From Agrypnia vestita (Eukaryota; Arthropoda; Insecta; Trichoptera; Phryganeidae): 64,000 nt of DNA. Below are positions 1-12,345 of the stretch, one piece after another. A model generated the notes under the pieces. That model was not told the DNA's origin, made no database searches, and was given only the letters and a program-made list of their open reading frames with translations. The DNA is taken from positions 1 through 64,000 of the forward strand of contig JADDOH010002581.1 in NCBI GenBank assembly GCA_016648135.1. The letters are read 5' to 3'. Position 1 is the stretch's first letter. Each line of letters opens with the position of its first letter. The position numbers were made by a program, and so were the translations under genes.

Positions 1-333
1 TTGTATGTTCCTGATAATTACACTAGACATCGTCAGCATAGATTGTTTCACATTCCAATATACAGGACCAACCTGCCGATGGTTATGCCTGTTGGAAGAG
101 CCCCAGCTATGCTGAACAAAATTGCTTTGGGTATTGATATATTCCATGTGTCTGAGGGGGTTTTCCGAAGCGGGATTCTCCTACACCTTTGACCAGATTT
201 TATGTTATTTTTAATTTATTAAATACTTTCATTTTTGATACATACTTCCTAATATGTATGCCTTAAACATTTTGTTTGTCATGTACATATTATCGTGAAA
301 TAAATTGAATTGAATTGAATTGAATTGAATTGA
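1..333 (+). mobile_element. 3' end of a non-LTR retrotransposon (LINE), 5' part outside the window
   Basis: The reading frame at 1-192 ends in a stop and carries the Arg/His-rich RRHRLFHIP-like stretch (here HRQHRLFHIPIYRTNLP) seen near the C terminus of many insect LINE reverse transcriptases. A 3' UTR of about 110 bases follows, then a run of TTGAA repeats at 305-334, the tail type of CR1/Jockey-like LINEs. There is no polyadenylation run. Clade assignment is tentative. The element is cut by the window edge, so its 5' truncation cannot be judged. Confidence 0.6.
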
Positions 334-1129
334 ACAAAGAAGTTATTGCGGATATACTGCCACAAGCATGCCGTAAAGTGATGGACAACTTAGTTAAAAA
401 AATAATCCAAGTCTTTCAGAAAAGCCGCTATTTAGACTTTATATTATTAAATACAAAATGGGCAATCAAAATAAATAATGTACGCAAGAGAAATCCAGAG
501 ATTTAGATTTATTTACCGTATTATTACGAAAAAAAAATCTTGTTGGACCACCGTTTATATAGTGGCAATGTTTTATCGATCAACGTGACACAAATCCTGC
601 CACAGAGGCAATATTCCTGTCTCGGTTCACCTCGCGTACTAAGTGTGATCTGTGTTACCAGTAGTAGTTTTATTACCGGTCAATGTATCAAAGTATAACT
701 ACTAATATATTTATGTCCGTGTGTTATCTCAAACCAGTTTCAATCTGCTCATTCGCGCCGCGAGGACCGCAGCATCTCGGCCGCTGGGAGAGGCTTAATC
801 AATAATTTAACTTTGCTATAAAATTAACAACAAATGGGGACAAGCATCTGTTAAAATTAATAATATTATCTGGCGATGACCGCCCACGACGATTTTTTTA
901 ATTAACACCGATAAAAAATTAAAAAAAAACGTTATCTAAAATGTAAACAGGGCTATTTTGTTTTTTTGTGTAAATAATCAAAAACATTAAAATATAATTT
1001 TGATAGTGAGTTTTCTCACTATCGTAAACAGTCCGAAAGGCAATAATATGTTTTGAGGAATTCTTCGTGTGGTCGGCTTGGACATGTTACTTTTATTTCT
1101 ACATTATCCTAATTTAGTTGATATGGTAA
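334..1129. other. AT-rich intronic sequence, nothing recognised
   Basis: There is no coding signal or recognised repeat. A perfect 9-bp hairpin (GATAGTGAG / CTCACTATC) sits at 1002-1022. Confidence 0.5.
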
Positions 1130-1400
1130 AATTACAAAGGTAAGAAAGGCAGGACATATATGGAATCCGCTATGAGCCTCATTGATCAATGGATTTCAAA
1201 TGGATGGCGACCTCTTGGTAGACCCAGATTAAGATAAAGAGTATAATGAGTTTATAAGACAGATCTGGAGACGCTTCTGTCTCTGGGTGGAGAGTGCCCA
1301 GGACTACAACAACAACATTTGTGGGAGTGTTTTAAAGAGTGGGAAAAGAACCAGCGGTGGCTGAGAGTGATGGCGAACAAGTTGAACGAATTTTAGTCGT
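1130..1400 (+). mobile_element. Decayed LINE reverse-transcriptase tail
   Basis: Around 1198-1232 one frame reads GWRPLGRPRLR, the Gly-Arg-Pro-Arg signature found in the C-terminal tail of RTE-type LINE proteins. Stops and frameshifts surround it. It is a short, old, 5'-truncated fragment, and the boundaries are approximate. Confidence 0.4.
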
Positions 1401-4400
1401 GTAAGAATCGTGCATGTATGGGTATAATATTAGTCAGTTTTTCGAAATGTTGACGAACCCAAATATTATTTTTACAATTTAATTTGACCATAACTTCACT
1501 GTAACATGTAATTTATTATCAATTCATAATAAGTTACCATTGTAGAAGAGAGGTTGTAAGCAATTTGATGATATATAAAAATGTTGCATTTTTATTAAAA
1601 ATGTTGACTGCGAGTAATGCGAACCATGACAAACTTCACTTATCGATGGACGTTACAAAAAAACATAAATATGTATTTTCATTAACGAACATCTCATTAA
1701 CATTTTTTTTAATTATGCTTATAATAAATCCTATCCGAAGCAATAGAAATCGCTTGACATATTAACCTCAATAAAAAAATGTAATTTACATTTTCATTCG
1801 AACAAATTGAAATGTCTTATCTTGTTAGTACAAAATGACATTTAATGTCTAGCGTAATTTTGCCGAATTTTTTTGTAATATATATTTTTATTATTTCGGG
1901 GACCTCACACGCTTTGCAGCAGGAAGAACTTGAGGTCATGCGTATCGCCAAAGGTCGAAAAAAATTTATCAATTTACTTTATTGACAACATGTAAACTGC
2001 GATGTGTTTTGGTTTTGTAACGATATTTACTATAAGCATATATTTTACTTTATCAAATGGTGCCCAATCAATTATTTTGATGTTCAAGATAGCCTTGTTT
2101 TGACCAAAATATCGATCTGACAAATTAATACTTTGTAAAATATTCTTGAAAAATAATTAAATATTCAAATCCTTCGTACGTATTGTGATTTTATATTTTC
2201 GCAAAGCTTTTACAAGTCTCCTGCTTTGCCTCCTGATTTAATTAAAAATAGAAAGCGTATTAAGATTACATAGAATTATAAATATATAGTATTTTTAAAA
2301 TTTTTGATTAATAATAAGCTCACTTCTCAGAAAAATATAAAAAATATTCGGTCAATGATATTTTAGATGTCTCACAGAGAAGAAACTGCATTTTTATGGG
2401 AAAGTAGGTATAGAAGTCTTTGGGTGTACATAGAGCTTACGACCTATCGTACGGCTGGCTTAAGTGATCACTTTACACAATGTAACGTTCGCCATTTCCA
2501 CCCATGATAGAATATACAATATCTATTAATTTTTGGGTATATAGGTATGTTTAAATTATGCGCCACGTTTCACATATAAGTTGTAAACATCCTCCACGCG
2601 GCCGGCAACAAAGCTTTTTCATTCCCCTTAAATGACCACAGATGTCGCTAATGAGACATAAATAGTTGGTTTTGGAATTTGTTAGCAATATACTTTATAT
2701 GTGTAATGAAATTCATCCGAATTACTAGCGTTACACTAGGATACGCCAGAAATATTATTTCAAATTTCATTAACCTCCTTTTTTACCAGTATTTTCATTC
2801 AAAATATTTTAACATATTCAAAATATTCTGAAAAAATAACCAAACAAGGCGTCCTAACCGTCACACTTATGACACGTTAATTCAGATGTTCGATAAGATA
2901 CGACATTCGATAAATTGCAAGCTCAGCACATCAAATATGTTATTTTGTAACTCACTAGGTAGGTTAAAATCAAAAGCTATTTTCTAAGAAATTTAAATTA
3001 TAATTTTTTATATATTTTTCTATCATGTACGCGTAACACACACAAAAACATATACGAGATAATGATCTAGAAATATACAAAAGCAGAAAGGATAAATGTA
3101 GATTAAATACACTGGAAATGCAAGTTATTATTGCGACTATAAATTATTGTTTAAGTGATGAAGAGATCTGTAGGGTTTCACTAGTTTTCTGGTGGGACTG
3201 CTACGTTGATGTATTATAACCTTACTGAATATTCAAATTATAAAAAGTCAAGAATAACCGCGTTGAACCTACAATGAAATAAATTTTGTCAATTCTATAG
3301 GAAGAAGAACAAGAAGATAAATAAAATGGGAGTGTTCGTTTATTGATACGTCAAGACACAGATGTATTAAATCTCATAAAGAAATAGGATCCTTGTATAC
3401 AGAGCTTTGTAGCCAACATCATAAGACATGAAAATAATAAAATAAGCTGTTTAATGTTTCACCTAAGAATGCTGTTTTTCGTATTTTGTTAAAAGAAATT
3501 TGGCGATAAATCTTAATTAATTGGTTTTGGTATAAATTTTTTCTTTATCATACCGATGTTGACCGCATATTGCTCGTATCACAACTTTAAAATATCGGTC
3601 TCTGAACAGATGTAGGTAGAACCATGTTAAAGTTGGAATACTTAAATGGACTTTGTAATGAAAGTCCGCATGGTTTATTGGTCATGTTATTGCGTTTGTG
3701 TCGAGATCCAAGATGGAGCCTTTTTAGTAATCGGATCTCAGTAGGTACTCTGCTAGATTCTGAATGAAGACACGCTTCGTTAGCGCCAGTGTTGAATCCT
3801 TATCGGACATTAATACCACAACTGTTAATAATTAATTTCACAACTGTACAAATAGAAAAATTAATTTTTATCCAACTCGTGTGAAAGATGAATGAACTCG
3901 TTCATTTTCTGAATTAGAAATTCTTTATGTACAACTAGAACACTTTTTAATATTCGACGTTTTGAAATGTCAAGGTAGATAAGTTTTTTTTTTAAATGGT
4001 CGTTATCCAATAACACATCGTGCATAATTTCGATATCCGTCGATATTCCGTTTTCAAAATTAGTCTGATTTCAAAATTGTTATTAAATATAATAAAAACA
4101 TTAACTTTATGCGTTTTAAATAAAATAGTCGAATTAGATTTTTTTAATAATCCATTATGTTATTGGTATTAATCATTGATAAAAATATATAATTCTTTAG
4201 GCAACAATATCCGTCTTTAACTTTAATTAGGTAGGTATATGAAGCAAAAAACATATTTCCCTATTTAATAATGTCCACCACTAACGTTATCAAGGCGCTA
4301 AACTATTCTAGATACCGCTGTTTTCGCAGTCTTATCGCAGATCCGGCGGCCGAAATATATAATAAAGTGACTATGCCATTTTTGACGAATTATAGATTGT

Positions 4401-4665
4401 GAAATAATAATTGCATATCTAGGGCACAGCGGAATTACAGTGCTTTATTTTTTAAATTATTGACATTAGAATTCTTGTTCTAAAATCTTAAGTTTACAAC
4501 AAAAATGCCACATGTGCCCATTTTGATGAAAATTTATGCCTCGTTCCGATGAAATTAATCAAATTTAACAATTAGTTAGGGGCCAAATTTATCCAAGGTG
4601 TACTATTGGGACCCAGAAATCTATCACCATGTGTCACGTACCTTGCGGGAATGGTGTGTTCCATT
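1401..4665. other. AT-rich intronic sequence, nothing recognised
   Basis: I see no coding exon, RNA gene or clear repeat here. Open frames are short and low in complexity. Confidence 0.45.
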
Positions 4666-5205
4666 TTTACTCCCTTTATATTAACTCGTGGCGTCTGCTT
4701 GCTTGCCGTCAACAAAAACTTTGTATCGATTTTTGACCCTTTTCCCGTGATCCAATCGAGCTGAAACTTGGCAAGTAGACTCGTGGCGACGATCAAGAAG
4801 ATCTATCAAATTTTTGTTAAAAAAAATTAATAATTATAGTATAATTAATAATTATAAATTTTATTGGTTTTTTCAAATTGGAATCATTAGAAAAGTTTGA
4901 TTACGGCGGCCCGATAACGTCGCGGAATATTTTCTAAATTTTAATTACTCCGTCGGTATGCATAATAGGTATTTACTTCACTACGAATGTCGAAAATCTA
5001 AATTGACCGACAAATGTTTTTAGAATTTAATCTTCAAAGCATGAAGTGTCTTATCAAAGCTCAAAACATCTGACATTTTAGAAATATATTAAATTACTGT
5101 AAGTTAAGTGTTATGTTATATGTTTAAATTCGTATTTAATTGTTGTTATATTTTACAAAGAAAGGGAGTATAATAAAAACTTTGTTTTTATGGGTTACTT
5201 TTTTA
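4666..5205 (-). repeat. MITE-like repeat, ACTCCCTTT family, copy A (full length)
   Basis: This repeat occurs six times in the window. Read on the minus strand it starts AAAAAAGTAACCCATAAAAA, then ACTCCCTTTCTTTG. It ends CGCCACGAGTTAATATAAAG and GGAGTAA. ACTCCCTTT near the 5' end is inverted near the 3' end. Copy A shares its whole length of about 540 bp with copy B at 22145. No coding potential is evident and the superfamily was not identified. A 74-codon frame inside it is noise. Confidence 0.75.
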
Positions 5206-6241
5206 TTTAAATACATTTCATTTGTCACGTTCTGGAAATATAATTTGATCAAGACACATTGTTTTATATTTTAATTTAACGCGCGGGATACGAGAATGTA
5301 GGTAGTATGTGTTGCCAGGTGGTATTTTTAAAATTCGAAACTGTAAATTCTCACAGAGTTTCATTGGGCAGGTTTGCGGTACTTGGTTAAATTAAATTAA
5401 TGAACTTAGTCATATGAATGTATTGTAATTTTTAATAGAAGTCGAAACCCTTAAAGTAATAGATTACCGGCTTTTAAAACAGTTTTTGTGGAGTTGTTTG
5501 CTGTATTTAAATAATTTGAATGGTTGAATCAAATTACGCACTAAGTACCATGACCGACAAGCCGAGGAAAACAAGATATAGGGAATAAAAATGTCATATA
5601 TAAATTTTTATGAGTTTTTTTTTAAATCTATACTTTACATCCTACCTGTCTTTTCTACATAAAAATTAGAAGAAAAAGTTTTCTCTGTTTCCTGTAATTA
5701 ATTTGCGAAATATGCATTTCAAACAACTCCGAAGTACCCAGCGCTATTTCCTATGAAAGGCGCTAAGTCCAACATCTGTGTAGTTTAACATTAGGTAAGT
5801 ACTTCGAGCATTTTCAAACAGTATCCCTTGTCCGTAACAAAATACCGGGATTAATGTTAATTTCAAAACACAAAATAAATCATACCTCATTTACTGGTGG
5901 ATTTTTTGCTGGAATGATATTCTGAGTTATTGATGTATATTGCAGGCCATATGTTTTTCTTCTTTTATTTGTATTATATTCTTTATAACATATTTTCCTT
6001 GATGTTTGTATGGGGAGCTCTCACGACGCGTACCCTGCTTGGTCAGCCATTTTCATACAATGTGAAGTTAGCGGACCATGGCACTTAGTGCCGTTTTTAA
6101 AATAATAATAAAAAAATAAAGCCGTTGTACTTGGCGAAGTCGGGATATTCAAACGAGCTTAAGGGCTAAATGCAACATTGCAGGGACATAATGCATTACT
6201 GGGGTTAGTGGCGATGTCATATAGAACCAAGCTGCATACAT
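5206..6241. other. AT-rich intronic sequence, nothing recognised
   Basis: I find no exon, repeat family or RNA gene in this stretch. Confidence 0.45.
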
Positions 6242-6292
6242 ATTAAAATAAAACACAAATTACTTTGTTTTCACCACTATATTAGATTAAAA

Positions 6293-6333
6293 AATCTACA
6301 TGTTTCGAGAACAATGTTCTCTTCCTCAGGATT
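6293..6333 (-). ncRNA. Hammerhead-ribozyme motif, family A
   Basis: Read on the minus strand: stem I 5' AAUC, core CUGAGGA, one extra A, stem II GAGAAC with loop AUU and GUUCUC, core GAAA, self-complementary stem III ACAUGU, A17, stem I 3' GAUU. All core positions required by the hammerhead fold are present. Stem III has no loop, so activity may need a dimer, as known for short-stem-III hammerheads. The predicted cleavage follows A17. It is in the same orientation as the Iroquois transcript. Confidence 0.8.
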
Positions 6334-6378
6334 ATTGTGTACTACTGATACACATACGATACTGAGTAAGTACACAAT

Positions 6379-6419
6379 AATCCTGAGGAAGAGAACATTG
6401 TTCTCGAAACATGTAGATT
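6379..6419 (+). ncRNA. Hammerhead-ribozyme motif, family A (second arm)
   Basis: The sequence is identical to the motif at 6293-6333 but on the plus strand: AAUC, CUGAGGA, 6-bp stem II, GAAA, ACAUGU, A and GAUU. Predicted cleavage is between 6415 and 6416. It is antisense to the Iroquois gene. Confidence 0.8.
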
Positions 6420-6541
6420 TTTTAATCTAATATAGTGATGAAAACAAATTAATTTGTGTTTTATTTTAATAATAATGTCACCACAAAGTTCAAGCCTTCA
6501 TACAGAAGAAGAAAAAATATTCTTCGTACAGTGCATAACAT

Positions 6542-6692
6542 ATCTTCTGTGTATAGTTTTCTGGGATATTCTGCCGTGTGTATGTGACCTCTCTGGCCAA
6601 TGCAGGGTCCATCATAAGGGCTGATGTCACAGAGAGGCCAGAGAGGTCACATACACACGGCAGAATATCCCAGAAAACTATACACAGAAGAT
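6542..6692. repeat. Perfect 57-bp inverted repeat
   Basis: The arms 6542-6598 and 6636-6692 are exact reverse complements around a 37-bp spacer. The right arm and its 3' flank (to about 6735) match a diverged repeat at 17238-17345, including CCGTGAAAACCTAAG. The family was not identified. The palindrome probably arose by inverted duplication of an element end. Confidence 0.85.
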
Positions 6693-6784
6693 TCTGAACG
6701 GCCGTGAAAACCTAAGGACATTTTTAGTGCATACATATGATGAAAAATGAAATTTTGGCACTTAGTGCCTATTTTACTGCAACC

Positions 6785-7285
6785 ATAGATTTGTTTTCGT
6801 TGGAACGGGTCGCGGGGCCCGCGCGGTCCCGCGTCCGGCCCTGACCACCGCGTTGTTCTATGCAACAATAATGACGTGTTAAACGATGTCTTGGAACTGA
6901 TTGGCGGCTCGAGTCACGCGCGTGGAAACCACCAAAAGTGGATGTAAAACTCGGGTGTTCGGCGGCCGGCGCGCCTGGAATCCGTAATGGCCGCGGGCTC
7001 CAGGGAGCATCGGGGAGCCACACGGCTCCGCGAATCGTGGTGTCGGACACATGACGTTGCGGCCAGGTTGGGACGGCTTCCGGTGTCGTTTGCCCATCTA
7101 TGGAGGCCGCGAAGACCTGCGACTAGACTCCAGGCATAGGAGAAACCGGTTATTGATCTGTAGAACCTTCGTGGGATATGCTGCGTGGCAAAATCAATAG
7201 GCGACCGCGATAGCGAAATTGGACGCAGTGTCACATTTTTAAACAATTTAGCTCGAACTCTGCAGTTGTTCACAGGTCGTGTTTT
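6785..7285. other. GC-rich island of unknown nature
   Basis: This block of about 500 bp is far richer in G and C than its flanks, with CpG-dense runs such as cgcggggcccgcgcgg near 6811. Overlapping open frames of 72-119 codons occur on the minus strand. Their residue make-up (Arg/Pro/Ser-rich) fits chance reading of GC-rich DNA, and I recognise no domain. It could be a CpG-rich regulatory element of the Iroquois locus or a piece of an unrecognised mobile element. Confidence 0.4.
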
Positions 7286-7637
7286 TTGAAGGCTTCCAAG
7301 TATTGTTTCATGAAACTAGGTAGCTAAAAATATATAAAAAAAAAGATAAAAATTAACAAACTAATTTGAAAAGTTAAGCGCTAAAAATGAGAAATTGAGA
7401 AAAAAAAAACAATAAAATTAACTAAAAATAGTAAAATAAAATATTAAATGTAAACACAGTAAATATGAAATAACTAATGAACAATATTTGAAAACGAACT
7501 CAAGTAATAATGACAAAATATAAATAAAATTCTAATAATTAGTTAGGTAGTTAGTTTTTAGAAAGGATGTGACAGGAAATACTTTCGTTTGATCTAGATT
7601 AATGAAATAATTATCAACAATTTCGAAGGGTAATAAT

Positions 7638-7889
7638 ATGTGGGGCATAAAATTAAAGGCAGCAAAATCCAAAAAAATGTAACGCAATCATCGAAGATTA
7701 CTAATTTATAATGTTCTGAATTTTATAGGAAATATAGTCTATATATTTACATGAAACACGACTTGGAAGAGATAGATACACGCAATCTAGAATTCACTAC
7801 ATTTTAAATTAGTAATCCTCGGTGACTGCATTCAAAACATTTTTTTAATTTTTTGAATATTGCTGCCTTTTTCATTTTTTACCCCATAT
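7638..7889. mobile_element. MITE with ATGTGGGG termini, copy 1
   Basis: About 252 bp. The left end reads ATGTGGGGCATAAAATTAAA and the right end, read inversely, reads ATATGGGGTAAAAAATGAAA followed by GGCAGCAATATTC. The interior shares GCAATCATCGA, CATTTTAAATTA and ATTCAAAACATTTTTT with copy 2 at 38395. There is no coding capacity. Confidence 0.7.
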
Positions 7890-10800
7890 ATAAATTCTAT
7901 AATCTAATATGAGATAATGGAAAGCTATAGTCAGTATCCACCTTTGAAATGACAATTACTGAACTTATAAAACAATCAGACGACGATTGAAGGAATCATG
8001 AATGTATACGAAGTGGCCCAAGAAAACATATTATAGGCAGAAGCGATAAGTACAAGTGACGCACGTTACATTTTTTTTAACAATTCGATATTTAGCTCTA
8101 GGTTGATCAAGTAAATTAATTTTATAATATTGTACTTCGTAAGCTACTGAATATTATTTTTAAAAACTCTCAAAGTCTAATTGATAGAAACTTGTATGAA
8201 AAATAAAGTAATTAATTAAATATTAATATAACAAATAAAAGGAACGGATCTCCTTATCGACCATTGTTTTTAATAATTTGATGTTCATTATTTCAATTAT
8301 ACTTGTTCTCGTATTATAATTTGCTCATGTTTTACTTCTATTCTTCTTGTAAATTCTTCGTAAATAATTTTAATTCAAAGCATATCTTAACAATGAAACG
8401 AATATCGAATAAAGTAATTATTTCCATGCCAGAAAATGTATGTAAAATTATCCCATTTTAAAACATGGATAACCATGTAAAAAAAATTGAGTATGACAAA
8501 CACATAGGTACTCGTATTTTATTCCTGGAACCTTTGCAAAAATAGGCACCCTTTCTTCATGTAGCCTTCCCAATTCCAATGCCATCTAGCCCAAATACTG
8601 CTAAGTTGCACACTAGGACTCTGAGCCAAATTTTAGCCATCTAGTTGTATTTTAGGCTCTTTAGGCCCTGTGCTAAACATTGGCACCCCCTCCCGTCACC
8701 GCATCACCACCTCGCATAATCGGGTCGCAAACATTTAAATAATCTAATGATTAATCTTACTGAATGAAAGCAACATTTTTTCTGTTTTTTTTTTAATTTA
8801 TGATATGTTGCACCTCGTGTACCTAACTAGGCTCGTCTTGTTTCCTGTAATAAATTTCCAATAATTAGGTAATGTGTAAACACGTTTAATTTCTACCTGT
8901 AGAAACCAATGAGCAATTAGTTCGCCATCCTGTGCCACAAGGCAGGTGTTGCAGAGGTTATTAACTTCCCCGCGAGTCGATACTTATTATGTGCTAGGTG
9001 TAAACCTGTCGTGCAAAACACAAAGTCGAGTAAAAAGAAACGGATCATTGACCAGATTTACTTTTACCTCGATGCTGATAACTCCAACACTTTTATCGAC
9101 GACCAAGTACTAGATGCAGATGATAATTTCATAATTTTCGCGTAAACACGAAACGCGAAATAATTATAACATGTATTGCATAAAATATAATGATAAATTT
9201 TGATGCATCCGAGTAGAGGGCTCCACAAAATAATCCATAAAATGCACTCGTAGGTTTTCTTTAATATTTCACTTATTATTTATTATAACTTATTTCAACC
9301 ATCATGTTGCATTTAATAACAATAAAACTCCCAGTCATTTAGGAATCTTGGATTTTTAATATTAAATAATGAAAATACTAATAATGCCGTATTTTTACTT
9401 ATGCCATTTTCAGTGGATTAGATAAATGGAGATTTTTCTAAGGTAAATTATATGAAAAAGTATTAGAACAATATTTTTTATACTATAAAAATACTTTTAA
9501 GTAACGAGTACAAAAAACTATTAATGCATATGTATGTAAATAAAAATTCTAGAAATATTTGAATATTTTAAAATTTTAACAACAAATGTACGATACCATT
9601 AAGAAAAAAAATTAATTAAGAATAATAATTTTAAATAATTTTAATACCCAATTACATTAAATACATCTGTTTTAATTTGAATATCGTTATCTAATTTTAT
9701 AAAAAATATTATAAATCTTATTTCTTAAGTGAAACAAAAAAAAACATAAAATGGGCGTGTTTCAGGGTCATAAAAAAATCTAATTAAATTAAATCGCGAG
9801 TTGCACAATGATAAATATACTGAGTTATAACTATTTTATGTTTGCTAAACTGTAATATATTTTTATTGTACGTGTGCGATTTTTAACCGGAAATAATTAT
9901 AAAGTTTTCGCGAACAACTTGCTGTTGACACTTGCATTACTAGAACCAATAATGGAATAATTGTGGTAATGATATCACAGTTTTCACATGTCTGACCAGT
10001 CAACTGGGGTCATGCGCCGTGCATATAGGAAGTCACGTCAGTGCAGAGAACAAACACAACGGAAATAGGAAACGCTCTGTCAACACATTATGAATGTCAA
10101 AAAGTTCGAAATGTTTTATGTAAAATGCGCGAGTGAAAATCAAACAATACTGTCGTAGAATTAATACCAAAAAGGGTCGTATTTAGCACGAATTTGCAAA
10201 TTACTTATTTTAATAATAAAACACTTGTGTAGAAAAATTCGGTAGTGCTGGGAGAAAGTAAATCTCATATGTATCGCGTTTTGCAAAGTCAAATTAGAGA
10301 AAATAGTATGTAAATATCACAGCTTGGATATTTTAATTTGAAATTAGCCATCAAGTATTAGGAAACCAACATTAAGGACTGAACTGCTGGCTTGATAAAA
10401 TTGAGAACTCTGAAAGGTATTCGAAGGAAATCTAACGGCTCCAGGAACTTCCATGAATCAGATGGGCGGATAATATACCCCGAGATATAATGCGGCTGCA
10501 AAATCTCCACCTGGAGGGTAGCAAACCAAGATGGAAGAAAGGACAAATCAAGATGGAAGGACAAGAACAAGGAAGGAAATATAATGTTATTTGTTGTAAT
10601 CTGTATTTAAAAATTATAGATATTTATAAAACAAAAGCAACACTGTTTAAAATTTAATATATTATCTTATGATAAAGAATAATAGAATGTAATTTAATTT
10701 TTTTTTCACAGGACAAACCACAAAATGCACGGTAGTTTACCGATTACGATAATTATCTCATTAAAATATGATCATATTTTTTATAAAATTATCAATTTGA

Positions 10801-11524
10801 GAATTACTCACTTCCAGAATTATTAGTCTACATTATTGCATTTTACTGTGTATATTAAGAATAACCAGGTAGTTACATAAGTGTGGAATTAATTGTTGAA
10901 ATAACAGTCGCATTATTAGTTTATAAAATTAAAGACCTTTTTCATTTTTTAATATAAATATAAAGTTATGTCAATATTGCAAGCAAGAATATTACCAATG
11001 GTTATAATATTAACATGGCACCCTTACTACGCATAAAAATAAATAAAATTGATGTGTGAACTGTTAATTTTTTTTTTGTTTAGGTAGATTGTCTGACTGC
11101 ATTTTCCTTATGTCTTCTAAAAAGATAACTATATATTCCATTCTCCTCACTGGACCACATGGTAGGAACACATGACGCATTAAATGAAAAATGAACAGTT
11201 GAAATGTTATTTGTATTATCTCTTAAGACGGGGATAAATGTTGTAATTTTGGCGGTCTAACTGTTTTTGTATTTAGATTTAATGATCTTACTAAATAAAT
11301 CAGTGTGATTAATAAATCACAAGACTAGTATATCGGTCACATATGTAAAATCGATCGACAAATCTGTCTTCAATATATCCACTTATATCATATCATTTAT
11401 TGGGTGACAATTTTTTAGTATAATAAATTAATCAAACTGGTGATTTGCATTAATATGTCAGCGGCGCGCCGTTTGGAAAAAATAACTGGTCACGGAGTAG
11501 AAAAAACCACGTGTATGTTACAAC
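7890..11524. other. AT-rich intronic sequence, nothing recognised
   Basis: There is no exon or RNA gene. A more mixed-composition patch at about 8525-8720 (AGCCATCTAG repeated at 8582 and 8635) stands out slightly but was not assigned. Confidence 0.45.
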
Positions 11525-12158
11525 TAGGGTTGCCAACTGTACTGTTAAAAACATTATCATACTGTTTTTTACTACATTATACTTTTTACTGTTGAACAAA
11601 AATAAAGTATACAAAATACTGTTTTTTTTCATACATTTTTTTTTATTTAGTCAGAGGGCGTTCAGTATAGGGCAGCCACAAAAAATCACAATAATGGAGT
11701 TTAAGAACCAATCAGAAGACAAAGATTTTCTTGAAATGAGTACTGGCCAAAAGTGGAGCCATTTATTAGTAAACACCTCAGAAGAATTTTAAAATATTAC
11801 CAAAATTGTCTCATATCTACTATCTGTTCCCACCAACTCAGCATCTACTGAAAGAATTTTTTCAGTAATGAATGCAAAGTGGCGGGAGGATAGAAATAGA
11901 GCAACTATTAATTTAATTAAAATGAGCTCCTCATTTATTTTAATTTTAGTTATAATTGTGGTGAGGCGTATGAAGTTTTTAAAAAAGAGTGAAGATTAAT
12001 AAGTTACGCGAGAAGCTCTAAAAATATGTATTTAAAACATTCAATAAATAAAATACTGTTCATTTTTCTAAAATACCTGATATTCGATTTGATATTCGTT
12101 TGATATTCTTCTCAGACTTAAATATACTTTATTTCTTGTAAAAAAGTTGACAACCCTA
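11525..12158 (+). mobile_element. Truncated hAT DNA transposon with 8-bp target-site duplication
   Basis: Inverted ends TAGGGTTGCCAACT (11525) and AGTTGACAACCCTA (ending 12158) are flanked on both sides by GTTACAAC (11517-11524 and 12159-12166), the 8-bp duplication expected of hAT elements. Inside, a frame from about 11660 to 11998, with one stop at 11790-11792, ends with the hAT dimerisation-domain signature: YLLSVPTNSASTERIFSVMN. Most of the transposase, including the catalytic core, is deleted. The element is 634 bp, so it is an internally deleted copy that cannot move itself. Confidence 0.85.
11661..11998 (+). pseudogene. hAT transposase C-terminal dimerisation domain, relic
   Basis: This is one reading frame inside the hAT element. 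It reads MEFKNQSEDKDFLEMSTGQK onward to a stop at 11790-11792, then continues in the same frame with NITKIVSYLLSVPTNSASTE and RIFSVMNAKWREDRNR to a stop near 11998. The PTNSASTERIFS block corresponds to the conserved P.SS..SER.FS motif of hAT C-terminal domains. The N-terminal zinc finger and catalytic DDE parts are absent. Confidence 0.7.
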
Positions 12159-12345
12159 GTTACAACAGTTGAAAAACAAGATAGGCTATAATACAGATAA
12201 TGATAATTTTACAGTCTCTTTCCTACTTCTGTTTAAATAATGGATAATTAATATTGTTTATTAATATACAGAAAATAATATATGAAACTTCTTCGAAAAC
12301 AGCAAAATAATTTTGTGGTGATATTATTAATATAATTAATAAAAA

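Larger units (their letters stand above)
6242..6470. repeat. Long inverted repeat carrying two facing hammerhead-ribozyme motifs
   Basis: The arms 6242-6343 and 6369-6470 are reverse complements over about 102 bp with two mismatches, around a 25-bp spacer. Each arm contains a complete hammerhead motif in divergent orientation (see 6293-6333 and 6379-6419). The outer ends share GTGGTGAAAACAAA with the related copies near 12346 and 54870. Inverted arrangements like this are typical of Penelope-like retroelement insertions (established knowledge). No protein-coding part is present, so it is a non-autonomous or truncated copy. Confidence 0.85.

Noticed and set aside
6647..7273. Four overlapping minus-strand frames
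   Set aside because: They come from the GC-rich island, have no recognisable domain, and overlap each other in different frames.
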